A stretch of DNA of 64,000 nucleotides, taken from Maribellus sp. CM-23 (GTDB lineage: Bacteria; Bacteroidota; Bacteroidia; Bacteroidales; Prolixibacteraceae). Below, one piece after another: positions 52,087 to 62,116 of the stretch (positions are counted from its first letter, which is position 1; the number at the start of each line of letters is the position of its first letter). The stretch covers positions 1,341,446 to 1,405,445 of the forward strand of contig NZ_JADWYJ010000001.1 in the NCBI RefSeq assembly GCF_021354595.1, read 5' to 3'. Both the position numbers and the translations under genes were made by a program. The notes beneath the pieces are model-generated. The model did not search any database, was not told the origin of the DNA, and worked only from the letters and a program-made list of their open reading frames with translations.

Positions 52087-52635
52087 ATGAAAACGATTAT
52101 ACTCCTGGTGCTGGCATTTTTTTCAGTTACAGCATTTTCGCAACCTCATTCAAAAGTTAAAACCGGTGACAAAATCATCGATTTTAAAGCTCATTTAATT
52201 GATGGGACAGAACTACCGCTAAACCAACTATACGATCAATCGCCGCTTGTATTGATTGTCCTCCGGGGCTGGCCCGAGTACCAGTGCCCGGTCTGTACCC
52301 GCCAGGTAGGCGAATTTGTTGCCGAAGCAGATCAACTAAAAAAATACGGGGCCAAGGTTTTGATGATCTATCCCGGACCGTCGGAAGTATTGCAGGAAAA
52401 AGCGAAAGAATTTACCAGCGACTTTACTTTTCCTGAGGGATTCTATTTTGCAATCGACCCTGATTACGAAATGGTAAACCAATACGGTCTTCGATGGGAT
52501 GCTCCAAAAGAAACTGCTTACCCTTCTACGTTTGTAATCGATAAAAATGGCAAAGTGGTTTTTGCCAAAGTGAGCTCAAGTCATGGAGGAAGGGCCGATG
52601 TAGAAGAGGTTGTGGAGGCTTTGGGGAACTTATAA
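52087..52635 (+). CDS. Secreted redoxin/peroxiredoxin-like protein
   Basis: A 182-residue thioredoxin-fold protein of the AhpC/TSA-Redoxin group. The ATG at 52087 gives a signal peptide ending at AFSQ, so it acts in the periplasm. The active-site stretch LRGWPEYQCPVCTRQ holds Cys67 and Cys70 in a CPVC arrangement. The cis-Pro region AYPSTFVIDKNGKVVFAKVS is present. Likely a thiol oxidoreductase or peroxiredoxin in envelope redox homeostasis; the partner is unknown. It is monocistronic and divergent from the ECF operon. Confidence 0.85.
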   Translation: MKTIILLVLAFFSVTAFSQPHSKVKTGDKIIDFKAHLIDGTELPLNQLYDQSPLVLIVLRGWPEYQCPVCTRQVGEFVAEADQLKKYGAKVLMIYPGPSEVLQEKAKEFTSDFTFPEGFYFAIDPDYEMVNQYGLRWDAPKETAYPSTFVIDKNGKVVFAKVSSSHGGRADVEEVVEALGNL

Positions 52636-52696
52636 ACAAACGCTTTTATCGAAAAAATTCATTGCTATAATCTGTTCATTGTCATTTAAAAAAATA

Positions 52697-52724
52697 AAAG
52701 CCGATCCCTTTAGGAACCGGCTTT
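52697..52724. terminator. Terminator between convergent redoxin and mutB genes
   Basis: A 7-bp stem AAAGCCG / CGGCTTT, extended by a small internal loop and CC/GG pairs. It lies in the 129-bp gap between two convergent stop codons. Confidence 0.75.
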
Positions 52725-52764
52725 CGGTATATAGCGACTTCAAATATTGAGTCTTGTATTTAGC

Positions 52765-54921
52765 TTAGTTTTCTTTGAAAGCTTCGATCAAAATCTCAAG
52801 GATCTTTTTACCGGCAGCTGCAACGCTGCTACCCGGACCAAAAATAGCCACTGCACCTGCATCGTACAGGTATTGGTAATCCTGAGCAGGAATAACACCA
52901 CCACAAATCACCATGATGTCGTCGCGACCCAGTTTTTTCAGCTCCTCGATAATGGCCGGAACCAACGTTTTGTGTCCTGCAGCCAGTGAAGAAACACCTA
53001 CCACGTGCACGTCGTTTTCAACGGCTTGCTTGGCAGCTTCTTCCGGAGTCTGAAACAACGGTCCCATATCCACGTCGAAACCGATATCGGCATAACCGGT
53101 CGCTACTACTTTTGCACCGCGGTCGTGTCCGTCCTGCCCCATTTTGGCAATCATAATCCTTGGCTGACGTCCTTCCATTTCTGCGAACTTCTTAGCCAGT
53201 TCCTGTGCTTCCTGGAATTCTGACTTATCTTTTGCTTCTGCTTTGTACACGCCTTCAATCGTTCTGATTACTGCTTTATAACGACCTGCAATTTTTTCGC
53301 AGGCGTCTGAAATTTCACCCAAAGATGCGCGTTTTTTCGCTGCTTCAATCGAAAGTGCCAGCAAGTTACCTTTTCCGGTTTCCACCGCTTTGGTAATGGC
53401 TGCCAACGCTTCCTGAACTTCAGCTTCGTTACGCTCGGCACGCAGCTTATTCAAACGCTCGATCTGTGACAAACGAACAGCCGTATTGTCCACTTCCAGA
53501 ATATCGATCGGATCTTCTTTTTCAAGACGGTATTTGTTCAAACCAACAATGGTTTGTGTACCGCTGTCGATCTTACCCTGTGCGCGTGCAGCTGCTTCTT
53601 CGATTCTCATTTTCGGAACACCGGTTTCGATGGCTTTTGCCATACCCCCCAGTTTTTCCACTTCTTCGATCAGCGCCCAAGCTTTCTGAGCCAGTTCGTG
53701 CGTCAGGCTTTCAACATAGTAAGAACCTGCCCATGGATCAAGCGAACGACAAACTTCGGTCTCCTGCTGAATATACAACTGGGTGTTACGTGCAATACGA
53801 GCCGAGAAATCGGTTGGCAATGCGATCGCTTCATCCAGCGCGTTGGTGTGCAAACTCTGGGTGTGACCCAGTGCTGCTGCCATCGCTTCAATAGCCGTAC
53901 GACCCACGTTGTTAAACGGATCCTGCTCAGTAAGCGACCATCCCGATGTTTGCGAGTGTGTACGCAAAGCCATCGATTTTGGGTTTTTCGGGTTGAACTG
54001 GCTTACCAGTTTTGCCCAGATCATACGAGCCGCACGCATTTTTGCGATCTCCATAAAGTGGTTCATACCAATGGCCCAGAAGAACGACAAACGCGGAGCG
54101 AAAGCATCGATATCCAAACCGGCTTTAACACCCGTGCGGAGGTAATCCAAACCGTCGGCCAGTGTATAAGCCATTTCAATATCGGCAGTTGCACCAGCTT
54201 CCTGCATGTGGTAACCCGAGATGGAAATAGAGTTGAACTTCGGCATGTGTTGCGAAGTAAACTCGAAAATATCAGCAATAATTTTCATTGAGAATTCCGG
54301 CGGGTAAATGTAAGTGTTACGCACCATGAATTCTTTCAGAATATCGTTCTGAATGGTTCCGGATAGTTGCTCAAGCGTCGCTCCTTGCTCCAGACCGGTT
54401 ACAATGTAGAATGCCATAATCGGAAGTACGGCACCGTTCATGGTCATGGAAACTGACATTTTATCGAGCGGAATCTGATCGAACAGGATTTTCATATCCA
54501 GAATCGAGTCGATGGCCACACCGGCTTTACCAACGTCGCCAATTACACGCGGGTGGTCAGAGTCGTATCCACGGTGAGTAGCCAAGTCGAATGCAACCGA
54601 CAAACCTTTTTGTCCGGCTGCCAGGTTACGACGATAAAATGCATTGGATTCTTCAGCAGTCGAGAAACCTGCATACTGGCGGATCGTCCACGGACGCATA
54701 ACGTACATGGTTGAATAAGGCCCGCGCAGATACGGAGCAACACCGGCAGCATAGTTCAGATGTTCCATGCCTTCCAGGTCTTCCTTCGTATAAACCGGTT
54801 TTACCGGAATCTGCTCAGGAGTGATCCAGTCTTTTTTGATATTGTTTTTTGCAGTCCAGTCGCCCACATCTTTTTGAGCAGCGGCTGCTTTTATGTTTAT
54901 GTCTTTGAAATTCGGTTTCAT
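52765..54921 (-). CDS. mutB: Methylmalonyl-CoA mutase large (catalytic) subunit
   Basis: A 718-residue cobalamin-dependent mutase interconverting (R)-methylmalonyl-CoA and succinyl-CoA, central to propionate formation or use in Bacteroidota. The TIM barrel shows [35 protein letters not shown] and [16 protein letters not shown]. The C-terminal B12 domain has the His-on signature [10 protein letters not shown] (DxHxxG) and a complete [17 protein letters not shown] segment. There is no frame damage. It follows the small-subunit gene by 12 bp. Confidence 0.97.
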   Translation of the reverse strand: MKPNFKDINIKAAAAQKDVGDWTAKNNIKKDWITPEQIPVKPVYTKEDLEGMEHLNYAAGVAPYLRGPYSTMYVMRPWTIRQYAGFSTAEESNAFYRRNLAAGQKGLSVAFDLATHRGYDSDHPRVIGDVGKAGVAIDSILDMKILFDQIPLDKMSVSMTMNGAVLPIMAFYIVTGLEQGATLEQLSGTIQNDILKEFMVRNTYIYPPEFSMKIIADIFEFTSQHMPKFNSISISGYHMQEAGATADIEMAYTLADGLDYLRTGVKAGLDIDAFAPRLSFFWAIGMNHFMEIAKMRAARMIWAKLVSQFNPKNPKSMALRTHSQTSGWSLTEQDPFNNVGRTAIEAMAAALGHTQSLHTNALDEAIALPTDFSARIARNTQLYIQQETEVCRSLDPWAGSYYVESLTHELAQKAWALIEEVEKLGGMAKAIETGVPKMRIEEAAARAQGKIDSGTQTIVGLNKYRLEKEDPIDILEVDNTAVRLSQIERLNKLRAERNEAEVQEALAAITKAVETGKGNLLALSIEAAKKRASLGEISDACEKIAGRYKAVIRTIEGVYKAEAKDKSEFQEAQELAKKFAEMEGRQPRIMIAKMGQDGHDRGAKVVATGYADIGFDVDMGPLFQTPEEAAKQAVENDVHVVGVSSLAAGHKTLVPAIIEELKKLGRDDIMVICGGVIPAQDYQYLYDAGAVAIFGPGSSVAAAGKKILEILIEAFKEN

Positions 54922-54933
54922 TGTTTCCGCTTT

Positions 54934-56796
54934 TTAGATTCCCAATTTTGTTTGATACGCTTTCAGATCCTCCAGAATGTTGCTTTTCACGTGGATGAAA
55001 TTGGTAATTCCTTTTTCCTGAAGTTCAGCCATACAAGCCGGAGCTCCTGCAACTACCAAAATTTCCTCCTCCAACAATTCAGCTACTTTTGGTGCAATTT
55101 CAGCATATTCCTCATCAGAACTACAAACCACAACAATCTCGGCACCCGCAGCTTTGGCGGCGGCAACACCTTCTTCAACGGTTGCAAATCCGTTATTGTC
55201 CTGTACATCGAAACCAGCTACAGCAAAGAAGTTACAGCTAAACTGTGCACGTGCCTTACGGAATGTCAGGTTACCAATGGTCAACATAAATGCCAGCGGA
55301 CGTTTATTATCCTGCGAGTACATGTCGGTAGAGTAACGCAATGCTTCAAAAGCCTGTGCCCCGCGGTATGGTTTCAACGTCTCTACTTCAGCGCCTTCAA
55401 CGGTCAGATCAACCGGTTCGAATACTGAACCGTCAAAACCGGGTTTCAGTTTTTCGTTGAAGTTCGGGAATTGGTTGGTTCCCAACAGGTTTTCGCGACG
55501 TTGAGCAAAACGTTTGTCGCGCTCGGCTGCCATCTTTTTAATTTCAGCCTGGACAAATCCTTCTTTAAAAGCAGCAATGAATCCGCCTTTTTCCTGAATA
55601 GTCAGGAACAGGTTCCATGCCTGATCAGCGATTGATTCGGTAAGGCTTTCGATGTAGTAAGAACCTGCCGACGGGTCAGCAATCTTACTCAAATGCGATT
55701 CTTCCTGCAACAGGATCTGCTGGTTACGGGCAATTCTTTCCGAGAATTCGGTCGGATCTTCGTAAATAGCGTTAAACGGAAGTACGGTTACCGAATGTGC
55801 ACCACCCAAAATAGCCGACATGGCTTCGGTTTGTGTACGAAGCATGTTTACATACGGATCGTAAATCGTTTTGTTGTAACGGTTGGTTTCGCTGTGAACG
55901 ATCATTTTTGCCGAACACTTGCACTCAGGTGCGTAAGCTTCCACAATTTTGGCCCACAAAAGACGTCCGGCACGCAACTTTGCAATTTCCATGAAATAGT
56001 TGTTGCCGATACCAAAATTGAATTTGATGGCTTTTGCAGCATCGTCGATTGAAACGCCGGCTTCGGTAAGTTGAGTTAAATACTCAGCTCCCTGTGCCAA
56101 TGAAAACGCCAGTTCCTGAACAATGGATGAGCCGCTGTTGGCGAAGAATTTACCATGAACGGCCACCATTCTGAATTTTGGCAACGCTTTGGCTTTTTCG
56201 ATCGCCGGTTTCAGCTTAGCCACAGCTCCTTCTTCCAGAACTCCTTTTAATACAAAGGTTCCGATTGGGTCGGTAGCAGTTGAAGCCACAACATTTTCCC
56301 TGTTCCATTTTCCGGCCGAAACGTAGTCTACAAAAAGTTCAGCCAGGTTGCAATCGTCGCTGGGGCAAACCATGTTTACCTCGGCCGCTTCCAGACAAAT
56401 GTCTTTCAGCAAAATTGCCAGGTTTTCTTTGGTTACCGAACAGCAGTCGCTGAACAGAAAGCCTAAGGAAGTAACTCCTTTACCTAAAACCCGAAGTGCT
56501 TTAGCATTGGCTTCTTCGAAATCAGTTACAAAAATGTTTTGACGGATAAACCAGGTGTTATTGGTTTTATTGTTTCCCCGCACAAATGGAAATTCACCGG
56601 GAAGTGACTCCAGGTAATCCTTTCCTGCAAGGTTTTCCTGACGGTAATACGGACGAACGTTGAAGCCCTCGAAAGTCTTCCAGACCAACGCACGATCGTA
56701 GTCTTTGCCTTTTAAATCGGCAATAATTTTGGCTTCCCACTCTTCTGTGGTAACAGAATTGAATTCAGTGAAAAGCTTTTTATCTTTTTCTGCCAT
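54934..56796 (-). CDS. mutA: Methylmalonyl-CoA mutase small subunit
   Basis: A 620-residue beta subunit of methylmalonyl-CoA mutase. It shares the barrel and B12-fold layout with MutB but lacks the DxHxxG cobalamin ligand; the aligned stretch reads TIGNLTFRKARAQF, as expected for the non-catalytic structural subunit. Conserved segments include IGNNYFMEIAKLRAGRLLWAKIVEAY and DPSAGSYYIESLT. It is transcribed first in the pair, ahead of mutB. Confidence 0.95.
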   Translation of the reverse strand: MAEKDKKLFTEFNSVTTEEWEAKIIADLKGKDYDRALVWKTFEGFNVRPYYRQENLAGKDYLESLPGEFPFVRGNNKTNNTWFIRQNIFVTDFEEANAKALRVLGKGVTSLGFLFSDCCSVTKENLAILLKDICLEAAEVNMVCPSDDCNLAELFVDYVSAGKWNRENVVASTATDPIGTFVLKGVLEEGAVAKLKPAIEKAKALPKFRMVAVHGKFFANSGSSIVQELAFSLAQGAEYLTQLTEAGVSIDDAAKAIKFNFGIGNNYFMEIAKLRAGRLLWAKIVEAYAPECKCSAKMIVHSETNRYNKTIYDPYVNMLRTQTEAMSAILGGAHSVTVLPFNAIYEDPTEFSERIARNQQILLQEESHLSKIADPSAGSYYIESLTESIADQAWNLFLTIQEKGGFIAAFKEGFVQAEIKKMAAERDKRFAQRRENLLGTNQFPNFNEKLKPGFDGSVFEPVDLTVEGAEVETLKPYRGAQAFEALRYSTDMYSQDNKRPLAFMLTIGNLTFRKARAQFSCNFFAVAGFDVQDNNGFATVEEGVAAAKAAGAEIVVVCSSDEEYAEIAPKVAELLEEEILVVAGAPACMAELQEKGITNFIHVKSNILEDLKAYQTKLGI

Positions 56797-56825
56797 GTTG
56801 AAAGTTGTTTTTGAAAATCGTCCGG

Positions 56826-56833
56826 CAAACTTA
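56826..56833 (-). promoter_or_regulatory. Probable -7 element (TAAGTTTG) of mutAB
   Basis: Matches TAnnTTTG on the minus strand, 29 bp before the mutA ATG. The rest of the 297-bp gap to 57093 is AT-rich with no gene; no convincing terminator for the upstream redox operon was found in it. Confidence 0.45.
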
Positions 56834-57093
56834 AGTGTTTTAGCTGATTGAGAGAATCAAAGCACTTTGTTTTTGAGGAATGTTAACAAAAATCATATTT
56901 CCGATGACTTAAACTTAAGGTTAAATTAAAAATGAAAATTTTTTACCCTCAATTTTTGTTCCTCCCAAAAGAAAACAAGCATAAAAGTCAACTACAAAAA
57001 ACTACATATCAACACATTAATAAGAACTATTCTAAATAAACTATCTGTCAACAAACGCCTTCAAAAAACATTAATATGCCAACTAAAATTGAC

Positions 57094-58335
57094 TTACGCT
57101 TGAATTCTCACACTTTCTTCTTCGCGGCGAATAGAACCAATGTTATAATTCTCGAAAATAATCGCTATGGCCACCTTCACCAAAAAAGTAAAAAGCAAAG
57201 ATCCCAGCGAAAAGATCATAACGGCAGTTCTGATCTCGGTCATCGAAGGTGTGTACACATAAATTTGCCCCAAAACGTCGGGAGTGAAACCCGGGATGAT
57301 CAGCGCAATACCTTTCTCAACGTAAACGCTGGAATAAATCAGCACTGTTCCAATGTTCAATGTCACAAAGTTTTTTCGTGTTTTGGGAATAAGGAAGAGG
57401 ATAAAAGCGGCAAAACCCATCCCGATCGACAACCAACTGTACGGCACAAGTTCCTTGTTGTCTCCAATTCCAAAGAGCAAATATTTCCAGTACAACAGGT
57501 GCTGCGTTCCGGAATAAAACTCCTTGAAAAGTTCGGCGATCGTAAAAAACAGGTAGATAAACATGGCGTAAACCATTAATTCGGCAATTCTCCAAATGGC
57601 TTCGTCTTTAATTTCGAAACTGGTAACTTTCCGGAGTATCTGAAAAAGAATCAGCAAAATAGCTGGTCCCGAACAAAAGGCCGATGCAAGAAAGCGTGGC
57701 GCCAGCAAAGCGCTGTTCCAAAACGGACGGGCAGGCAGTGCGTTGTACAAAAAGGCTGTTACGGTATGAATTCCCACTGCCATCGGGATACTGAGAAAAA
57801 CGATGGTAAGCACCATCTTTTTACGATACTCCTTTTGATAGAAGATGGAATACAACAGATGCGACACCACCACGAAGTTGATAATCAGGTAAGCCAGCAA
57901 AAAGAAGAAGTCCCACGAAAGCATGGAATACGGGAAATTCATGGTCCCCAAAATAGGCAGCATGTGCCAGAACCGCATGGGATTTCCAATGTCGACCACA
58001 ATAAATGCGATGCTCATGATTACCGCACAAACGGCCAGCAACTCGCCAAAAATTGTGATCTCCTTTATGGGTTTCCAGTTGTAAATGTAAGCCGGAATTA
58101 CCAGCATCACAGCAGCCGCGGCAACTCCCACCAAAAACGTAAAATTACCGATGTAAAATGCCCACGATACCGAATCTCGCATATTGGTGGTTATCAGACC
58201 GTCGCGAAGCTGCCCTGCGTATCCGCCGGCTCCCCACACGATCAACACAAAAAGAAACAGCAACCATGCATAATAGGTTTTTGTTCCCCGGAAAAACAGC
58301 TGCACACTACCTTTTACAAAACGGATGAAATTCAT
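57094..58335 (-). CDS. NrfD/PsrC/DsrP-type quinone-interacting membrane subunit
   Basis: A 413-residue integral membrane protein with about ten TM helices of the NrfD/PsrC family, which exchanges electrons between the menaquinone pool and periplasmic Fe-S or heme partners. Typical features are the N-terminal helix pair around YYAWLLFLFVLIVWGAGGYAGQ and FIVVDIGNPMRFWHMLP at the quinone-side Asp. The gene is last of four, after a Tat-exported FeS protein and a tetraheme cytochrome. The gene order cytochrome-FeS-NrfD matches dsrJ-O-P. No catalytic molybdopterin subunit is present in the window. Confidence 0.9.
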   Translation of the reverse strand: MNFIRFVKGSVQLFFRGTKTYYAWLLFLFVLIVWGAGGYAGQLRDGLITTNMRDSVSWAFYIGNFTFLVGVAAAAVMLVIPAYIYNWKPIKEITIFGELLAVCAVIMSIAFIVVDIGNPMRFWHMLPILGTMNFPYSMLSWDFFFLLAYLIINFVVVSHLLYSIFYQKEYRKKMVLTIVFLSIPMAVGIHTVTAFLYNALPARPFWNSALLAPRFLASAFCSGPAILLILFQILRKVTSFEIKDEAIWRIAELMVYAMFIYLFFTIAELFKEFYSGTQHLLYWKYLLFGIGDNKELVPYSWLSIGMGFAAFILFLIPKTRKNFVTLNIGTVLIYSSVYVEKGIALIIPGFTPDVLGQIYVYTPSMTEIRTAVMIFSLGSLLFTFLVKVAIAIIFENYNIGSIRREEESVRIQA

Positions 58336-58374
58336 ATCTAACGCATTTTATTTTTAAAGCTTCCACTGAATAAA

Positions 58375-59265
58375 TCACACACCAAAAAAGTAATAGAACT
58401 TGGGCTGCGTGTTTAATTCCTCTTTTAATACGAGAACTCTTTTGTTCTCCAGGATGTACCTGATTTCGCTATTGGGATCGAGCAGGTTGCCAAATTTCCG
58501 GGCGCCCACCGGGCAAATTTCCACACAGGCAGGATACCTTCCCTCTCTCACCCGCTGAATACAAAAAGTACATTTCTCCACCACGCCTTTCATTCTTGGC
58601 CGGTTTCCGAGGTAATGCATTTCGGTGTTTATTTCCTCTTCCGGAATTTCGGGTTTCCCCCAGTTGAAATGCCGCGCCCCGTAAGGACAGGCAGCCATAC
58701 AATACCGACAGCCAATGCACCAGTTGTAATCTACCACCACAATTCCATCAGGTTCCTGCCAGGTTGCTTTTACCGGACAAACCGTTGTGCACTGCGGCGT
58801 TCGGCATTGCTGACACTGAACCGGCAAATAAAAATGCCCTTCTTCGGGAACGGTTTCCGGATTGTAATGAACATCGGAATGCACAAAGTCAATACCTTTT
58901 TCCTTTTCCATTTGCAGCACCTGAATCCAGTGAATCTGTGGCTCACGCGACTGGTTGTTTTCCTCCACACAGGCATAAACACACTTTCTGCAACCAATGC
59001 ATCTTGAAATATCGAGGGCATACCCAAACAAAGTTCCGTCCATGGCCGGCTTATCCGACAAATGAAACTCCTTGTGATACTTTTCCTTGTATTCGGCCTC
59101 CAACTCTTCAATAAGCTGTTTTTTCTCCTTTTCAGACAAGGTCCTGAAATTCTTTTGAAAAAACTTCTCCAACTCCTTTAACGAACACCCCGAAAGTGCA
59201 AGGGCAGAAGCTGAAGCCAGTGAAATATTTTTGAGGAAGGACCTCCTTGAATTACTTTTCTTCAT
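58375..59265 (-). CDS. Tat-exported 4x[4Fe-4S] ferredoxin subunit (DsrO/HmeA-like)
   Basis: A 296-residue periplasmic electron-transfer subunit. The N-terminus has a twin-arginine motif RRSFLK and ends in LSGC, so it may be a Tat-exported lipoprotein (Cys27). Four cysteine groups are complete: CIGCRKCVYAC (from Cys89), CQQCRTPQCTTVC, CIGCRYCMAAC and CTFC...CVEIC, enough for four cubane clusters. It would pass electrons between the tetraheme cytochrome and the NrfD-type protein encoded on either side. Its start overlaps the end of the cytochrome gene by 14 bp. Confidence 0.92.
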   Translation of the reverse strand: MKKSNSRRSFLKNISLASASALALSGCSLKELEKFFQKNFRTLSEKEKKQLIEELEAEYKEKYHKEFHLSDKPAMDGTLFGYALDISRCIGCRKCVYACVEENNQSREPQIHWIQVLQMEKEKGIDFVHSDVHYNPETVPEEGHFYLPVQCQQCRTPQCTTVCPVKATWQEPDGIVVVDYNWCIGCRYCMAACPYGARHFNWGKPEIPEEEINTEMHYLGNRPRMKGVVEKCTFCIQRVREGRYPACVEICPVGARKFGNLLDPNSEIRYILENKRVLVLKEELNTQPKFYYFFGV

Positions 59266-59899
59266 CGTTCTCCTGGTTTTTCGGTTCGTAAATTTTTATG
59301 TCCTCTTGCCTTACAGGAGGGGGCTCAGGCGTCATCGATTCAAACTTCGGGGAATGAGGATTGTGGCAATGAACGCAAAGCAAATACTCTTTTTTGCCAT
59401 TCCACTCCCCGATTCGTTTTCCATGAACGCCCACTTTCCAGTCTCGAAGTTTCTCTCCGTGACATTGTCCGCAGAGTTTATATGATTCTTCAAACGAAAG
59501 CAATTTGCCGCTGGCCAGTCTCAGTGAATCCCGGTTATTCATGTCGTGGCAGTCGAGGCACCACCGGTTTTCGCTGTCGTGATTAAAAATAGCGCTGATG
59601 TCATCGTGAAAATCAACCAACTCTCTTCGCTGCGGATTGGGGACAATATCGGAATGACAATCGTTGCACGGAAAAATTCCGTCGGTAAGCGGAGGCGGCT
59701 CTACCGCGATCTCAGTTGACTCGTTGGTATATTGCACGACGTTTCCCGCTTTCAAATTGGAATCAGCTTCTTCCTGCTCCGCCTGTGAACCGGAAGCTGA
59801 ACAAGCTCCCAAAACGACCAACATAAACAGCGCCGGAATCCACCGGCCGAAGTGCCTGTTTCTTTTTAATTGCCTCATTCGTATAGACTTAAATTTCAT
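59252..59899 (-). CDS. Tetraheme c-type cytochrome lipoprotein
   Basis: A 215-residue secreted multiheme protein. The ATG at 59899 lies 7 bp after the stop of the preceding gene and gives a signal with lipobox LGAC (Cys33). Four CxxCH heme motifs are present: CNDCH, CLDCH, CGQCH and CVHCH, with extra histidines (DFHDD, NHDSE, GVHGK) that can be distal ligands. The last 25 residues are Pro/Glu-rich. Probably the periplasmic electron entry or exit of the FeS/NrfD module. DsrJ, its analogue by position, has three hemes, so this is at most a relative. Confidence 0.9.
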   Translation of the reverse strand: MKFKSIRMRQLKRNRHFGRWIPALFMLVVLGACSASGSQAEQEEADSNLKAGNVVQYTNESTEIAVEPPPLTDGIFPCNDCHSDIVPNPQRRELVDFHDDISAIFNHDSENRWCLDCHDMNNRDSLRLASGKLLSFEESYKLCGQCHGEKLRDWKVGVHGKRIGEWNGKKEYLLCVHCHNPHSPKFESMTPEPPPVRQEDIKIYEPKNQENDEEK

Positions 59900-59906
59900 G
59901 TTAATT

Positions 59907-61562
59907 TTACTCCTTTTTCCTGACCTGGTATTTTGTATACCAGATCGAAACGGTGATCGAAATAATTGCCAGTCCCAGAAAAGCCAGAATCCGATACTCA
60001 ATATTTACACTCGACATATCGACAAAAATCAGGCGTACTGCAGATACAACCACGGCTGAAATAGCCAGCCAACGGTATTTGATATTTTTTAATAGATAAC
60101 CGACTAAAAAGAAAAGCAAGCCTGCGAATATCCAGGTTGCAGTGATGTAGGAAGGAGGAGAAACATGGTAAAAAGCAACCAGTGTCATTACAAATCCCAG
60201 CAGCAAGTAGAGGTTTCGAACCAGTTCGGTTTTAATATTCAGTCGTTCTTTTTGCCAGTTTATGATTCGGGCAGAAACGAAGGCAACCAGCATGAACGAG
60301 AAATTCGTTAAGTGGTTATTTTCATGCGATTGCACTGCAAATACCAGAAAAACCATAAATAAAATGGTATTCATAACAATCATAAACCGCGACCTGAACC
60401 ACAAGGCAAACGACACCACCAACAAACTTTGAAGTGCAAAAAGACCGTAAGAATCGGGCAATCCGAAGATTCCGTAAATGACCACACTTAAGGTCAAAAA
60501 TCCGTAAAGAACATAGATGGAAGCGATTAACCGGATGTCGGATTTTAAACGGAGCAATGCTGCATACAAAATACACAACACCGTTACGATCGCGGATATC
60601 GGCACATAATTGTTCTCGAAATAGGTAAGAAGAATGGTTGCAAGAATGACGGTAAAACCCAGCCCGTTCCAAATGATGGTAACAATGACCAATTCGCTGG
60701 AGATCGTTTCTTTTCGCGGAAGGATGGCAACGATTGAAAAGACAATTCCCGTGAGTATCGGGAAAATATACAAGCCGCTTACCGAAGCAACAAACTCCGG
60801 ATTATTTCCCATAAAAGGATTATTGAGCAACCACACCAAATGAAGCAGGTAAACAAGAAAAATGAAGAACAAAGTAAGTTTTAACCAGGCAAAACGGCGA
60901 TACAGTTCCAGCGTAAGAACAGCAACAATTGTTGCCAATATTGCGATTACCGCTGCTGAATCGAAAAACACTCCGGCCCCCATCAGCATAATCAAAGACA
61001 AGCCTGCCGTAATCTGCGACTTTTTACGAAAAGCAATGTACAGAAACACCAACGACACTAAAATCAACAATACAAAAGCGGGGATTTTATTTTGTACCAA
61101 CGGATTTTCCTGGAAGAAATATAGCCGAAGCGTAAAAAAGTACAACAGAAAATGCCCGTTATACACCAGTAACTTCGAGATTACCGAAAGCGATTCCCGG
61201 ATGTAATAGGCGCAAATATAAATCGAAGCTACTGCGGCAAAACCCACCAACATGGAAACAACCCGGTTTCCCGAATTCTGTAAATAATTGACGAGAAATA
61301 TTAATCCCAGAAACAGGACGATATTTCCCAACCAGGCCATCCCGTATTCGCCAACACGAAATTCAATGGAGCCTTTGTTCTCAAATGGCAGCTTGATGTC
61401 TATCCCATCGTCTTGCGGAGGATGTTCCTTTTTTCTGGTGATAAACTCCCGAACACCGGCCTTTTCGAGCGATCGCTCAATGTTGGTCAAACGCTCGTTT
61501 AAAGCATCCAGTTCTTTCTTGAGACCTTCAAATCCGGGGGAATTTGATGTTTCTCCCTGCAT
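59907..61562 (-). CDS. DUF2339-type polytopic membrane protein
   Basis: A 551-residue protein. It begins with a coiled-coil (FEGLKKELDALNERLTNIERSLEKAG) and a basic/acidic linker, then about 14 or more closely packed TM helices (from YGMAWLGNIVLFLGLIFLVNYL to the C-terminus), the DUF2339 pattern. ATG at 61562 is preferred to the GTG at 61568. It is first in the four-gene group, 7 bp before the cytochrome gene, which suggests co-transcription with the redox module. Function unknown. Confidence 0.8.
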   Translation of the reverse strand: MQGETSNSPGFEGLKKELDALNERLTNIERSLEKAGVREFITRKKEHPPQDDGIDIKLPFENKGSIEFRVGEYGMAWLGNIVLFLGLIFLVNYLQNSGNRVVSMLVGFAAVASIYICAYYIRESLSVISKLLVYNGHFLLYFFTLRLYFFQENPLVQNKIPAFVLLILVSLVFLYIAFRKKSQITAGLSLIMLMGAGVFFDSAAVIAILATIVAVLTLELYRRFAWLKLTLFFIFLVYLLHLVWLLNNPFMGNNPEFVASVSGLYIFPILTGIVFSIVAILPRKETISSELVIVTIIWNGLGFTVILATILLTYFENNYVPISAIVTVLCILYAALLRLKSDIRLIASIYVLYGFLTLSVVIYGIFGLPDSYGLFALQSLLVVSFALWFRSRFMIVMNTILFMVFLVFAVQSHENNHLTNFSFMLVAFVSARIINWQKERLNIKTELVRNLYLLLGFVMTLVAFYHVSPPSYITATWIFAGLLFFLVGYLLKNIKYRWLAISAVVVSAVRLIFVDMSSVNIEYRILAFLGLAIISITVSIWYTKYQVRKKE

Positions 61563-62116
61563 GACCACTGGTCTGTGATTGATTTCTTTCCTTTGGAATT
61601 TCGCCAGAAAGCTTTACCCGATAAAAGCGCCGTTCATAAGCGCAACATCCCAGAACGTCAAAAACAACAAACTCAAAACTTTTTTGGGTTTGTTTTACGA
61701 CCATTTCGTTTTCGGTAATACCAACATGTTCCGAAGAACCGGATTTTACTCATGTTGGCACACCTTCAACACCTAAAAAGATGTATCTATCTAAATGTAA
61801 GCATTTTATTACCTCAGACTAACATGCTCCACTTGACAAATATCAACGCCAAAGAAGATTTAATTCAGTAAGCGAGAAAGAGCTTCACAAGAAGAAATAC
61901 TAAAAGCAAAATTACAATATATTAATTTTTAACTTTTATTAACTTTTTGATGTAAGCCCTTTAAAAATTACACTTTCATACACATTAAGTATTTTTTGTT
62001 TATTTATTTAAGAATTAAATTAAACATTTTTTGTTTAAAGTTGTATTAGCTAATGCTAAACAAAACAATTTAAACGAGCAGAGCAGAAAACTTTTTAATC
62101 ACTTTAAATCAGAATC
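61563..62116. other. Divergent intergenic region, 554 bp, AT-rich
   Basis: It carries the promoter regions of the redox operon (-) and the fasciclin gene (+). The short ORF at 61579-61776 has no features of a real gene. The 3' part (61900-62116) is very AT-rich and holds a long hairpin at 62033-62075. No clear TAnnTTTG box with correct spacing was found. Confidence 0.55.
62033..62075 (+). promoter_or_regulatory. Nested hairpin in the fasciclin gene leader
   Basis: GTTTAAA (62033-62039) pairs with TTTAAAC (62069-62075). Inside it TTAGC (62046-62050) pairs with GCTAA (62055-62059) around loop TAAT, with TTGT/ACAA between. It ends 41 bp before the start codon. It could be an operator or an mRNA structure. 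Confidence 0.35.

Noticed and set aside
53554..54291. 245-residue open frame antisense to mutB
   Set aside because: It is Cys/Arg/His/Phe-rich with no domain and is fully covered by a well-supported mutase gene.
61579..61776. 65-residue open frame in the divergent intergenic region
   Set aside because: No signal peptide, domain or promoter; composition like non-coding DNA.
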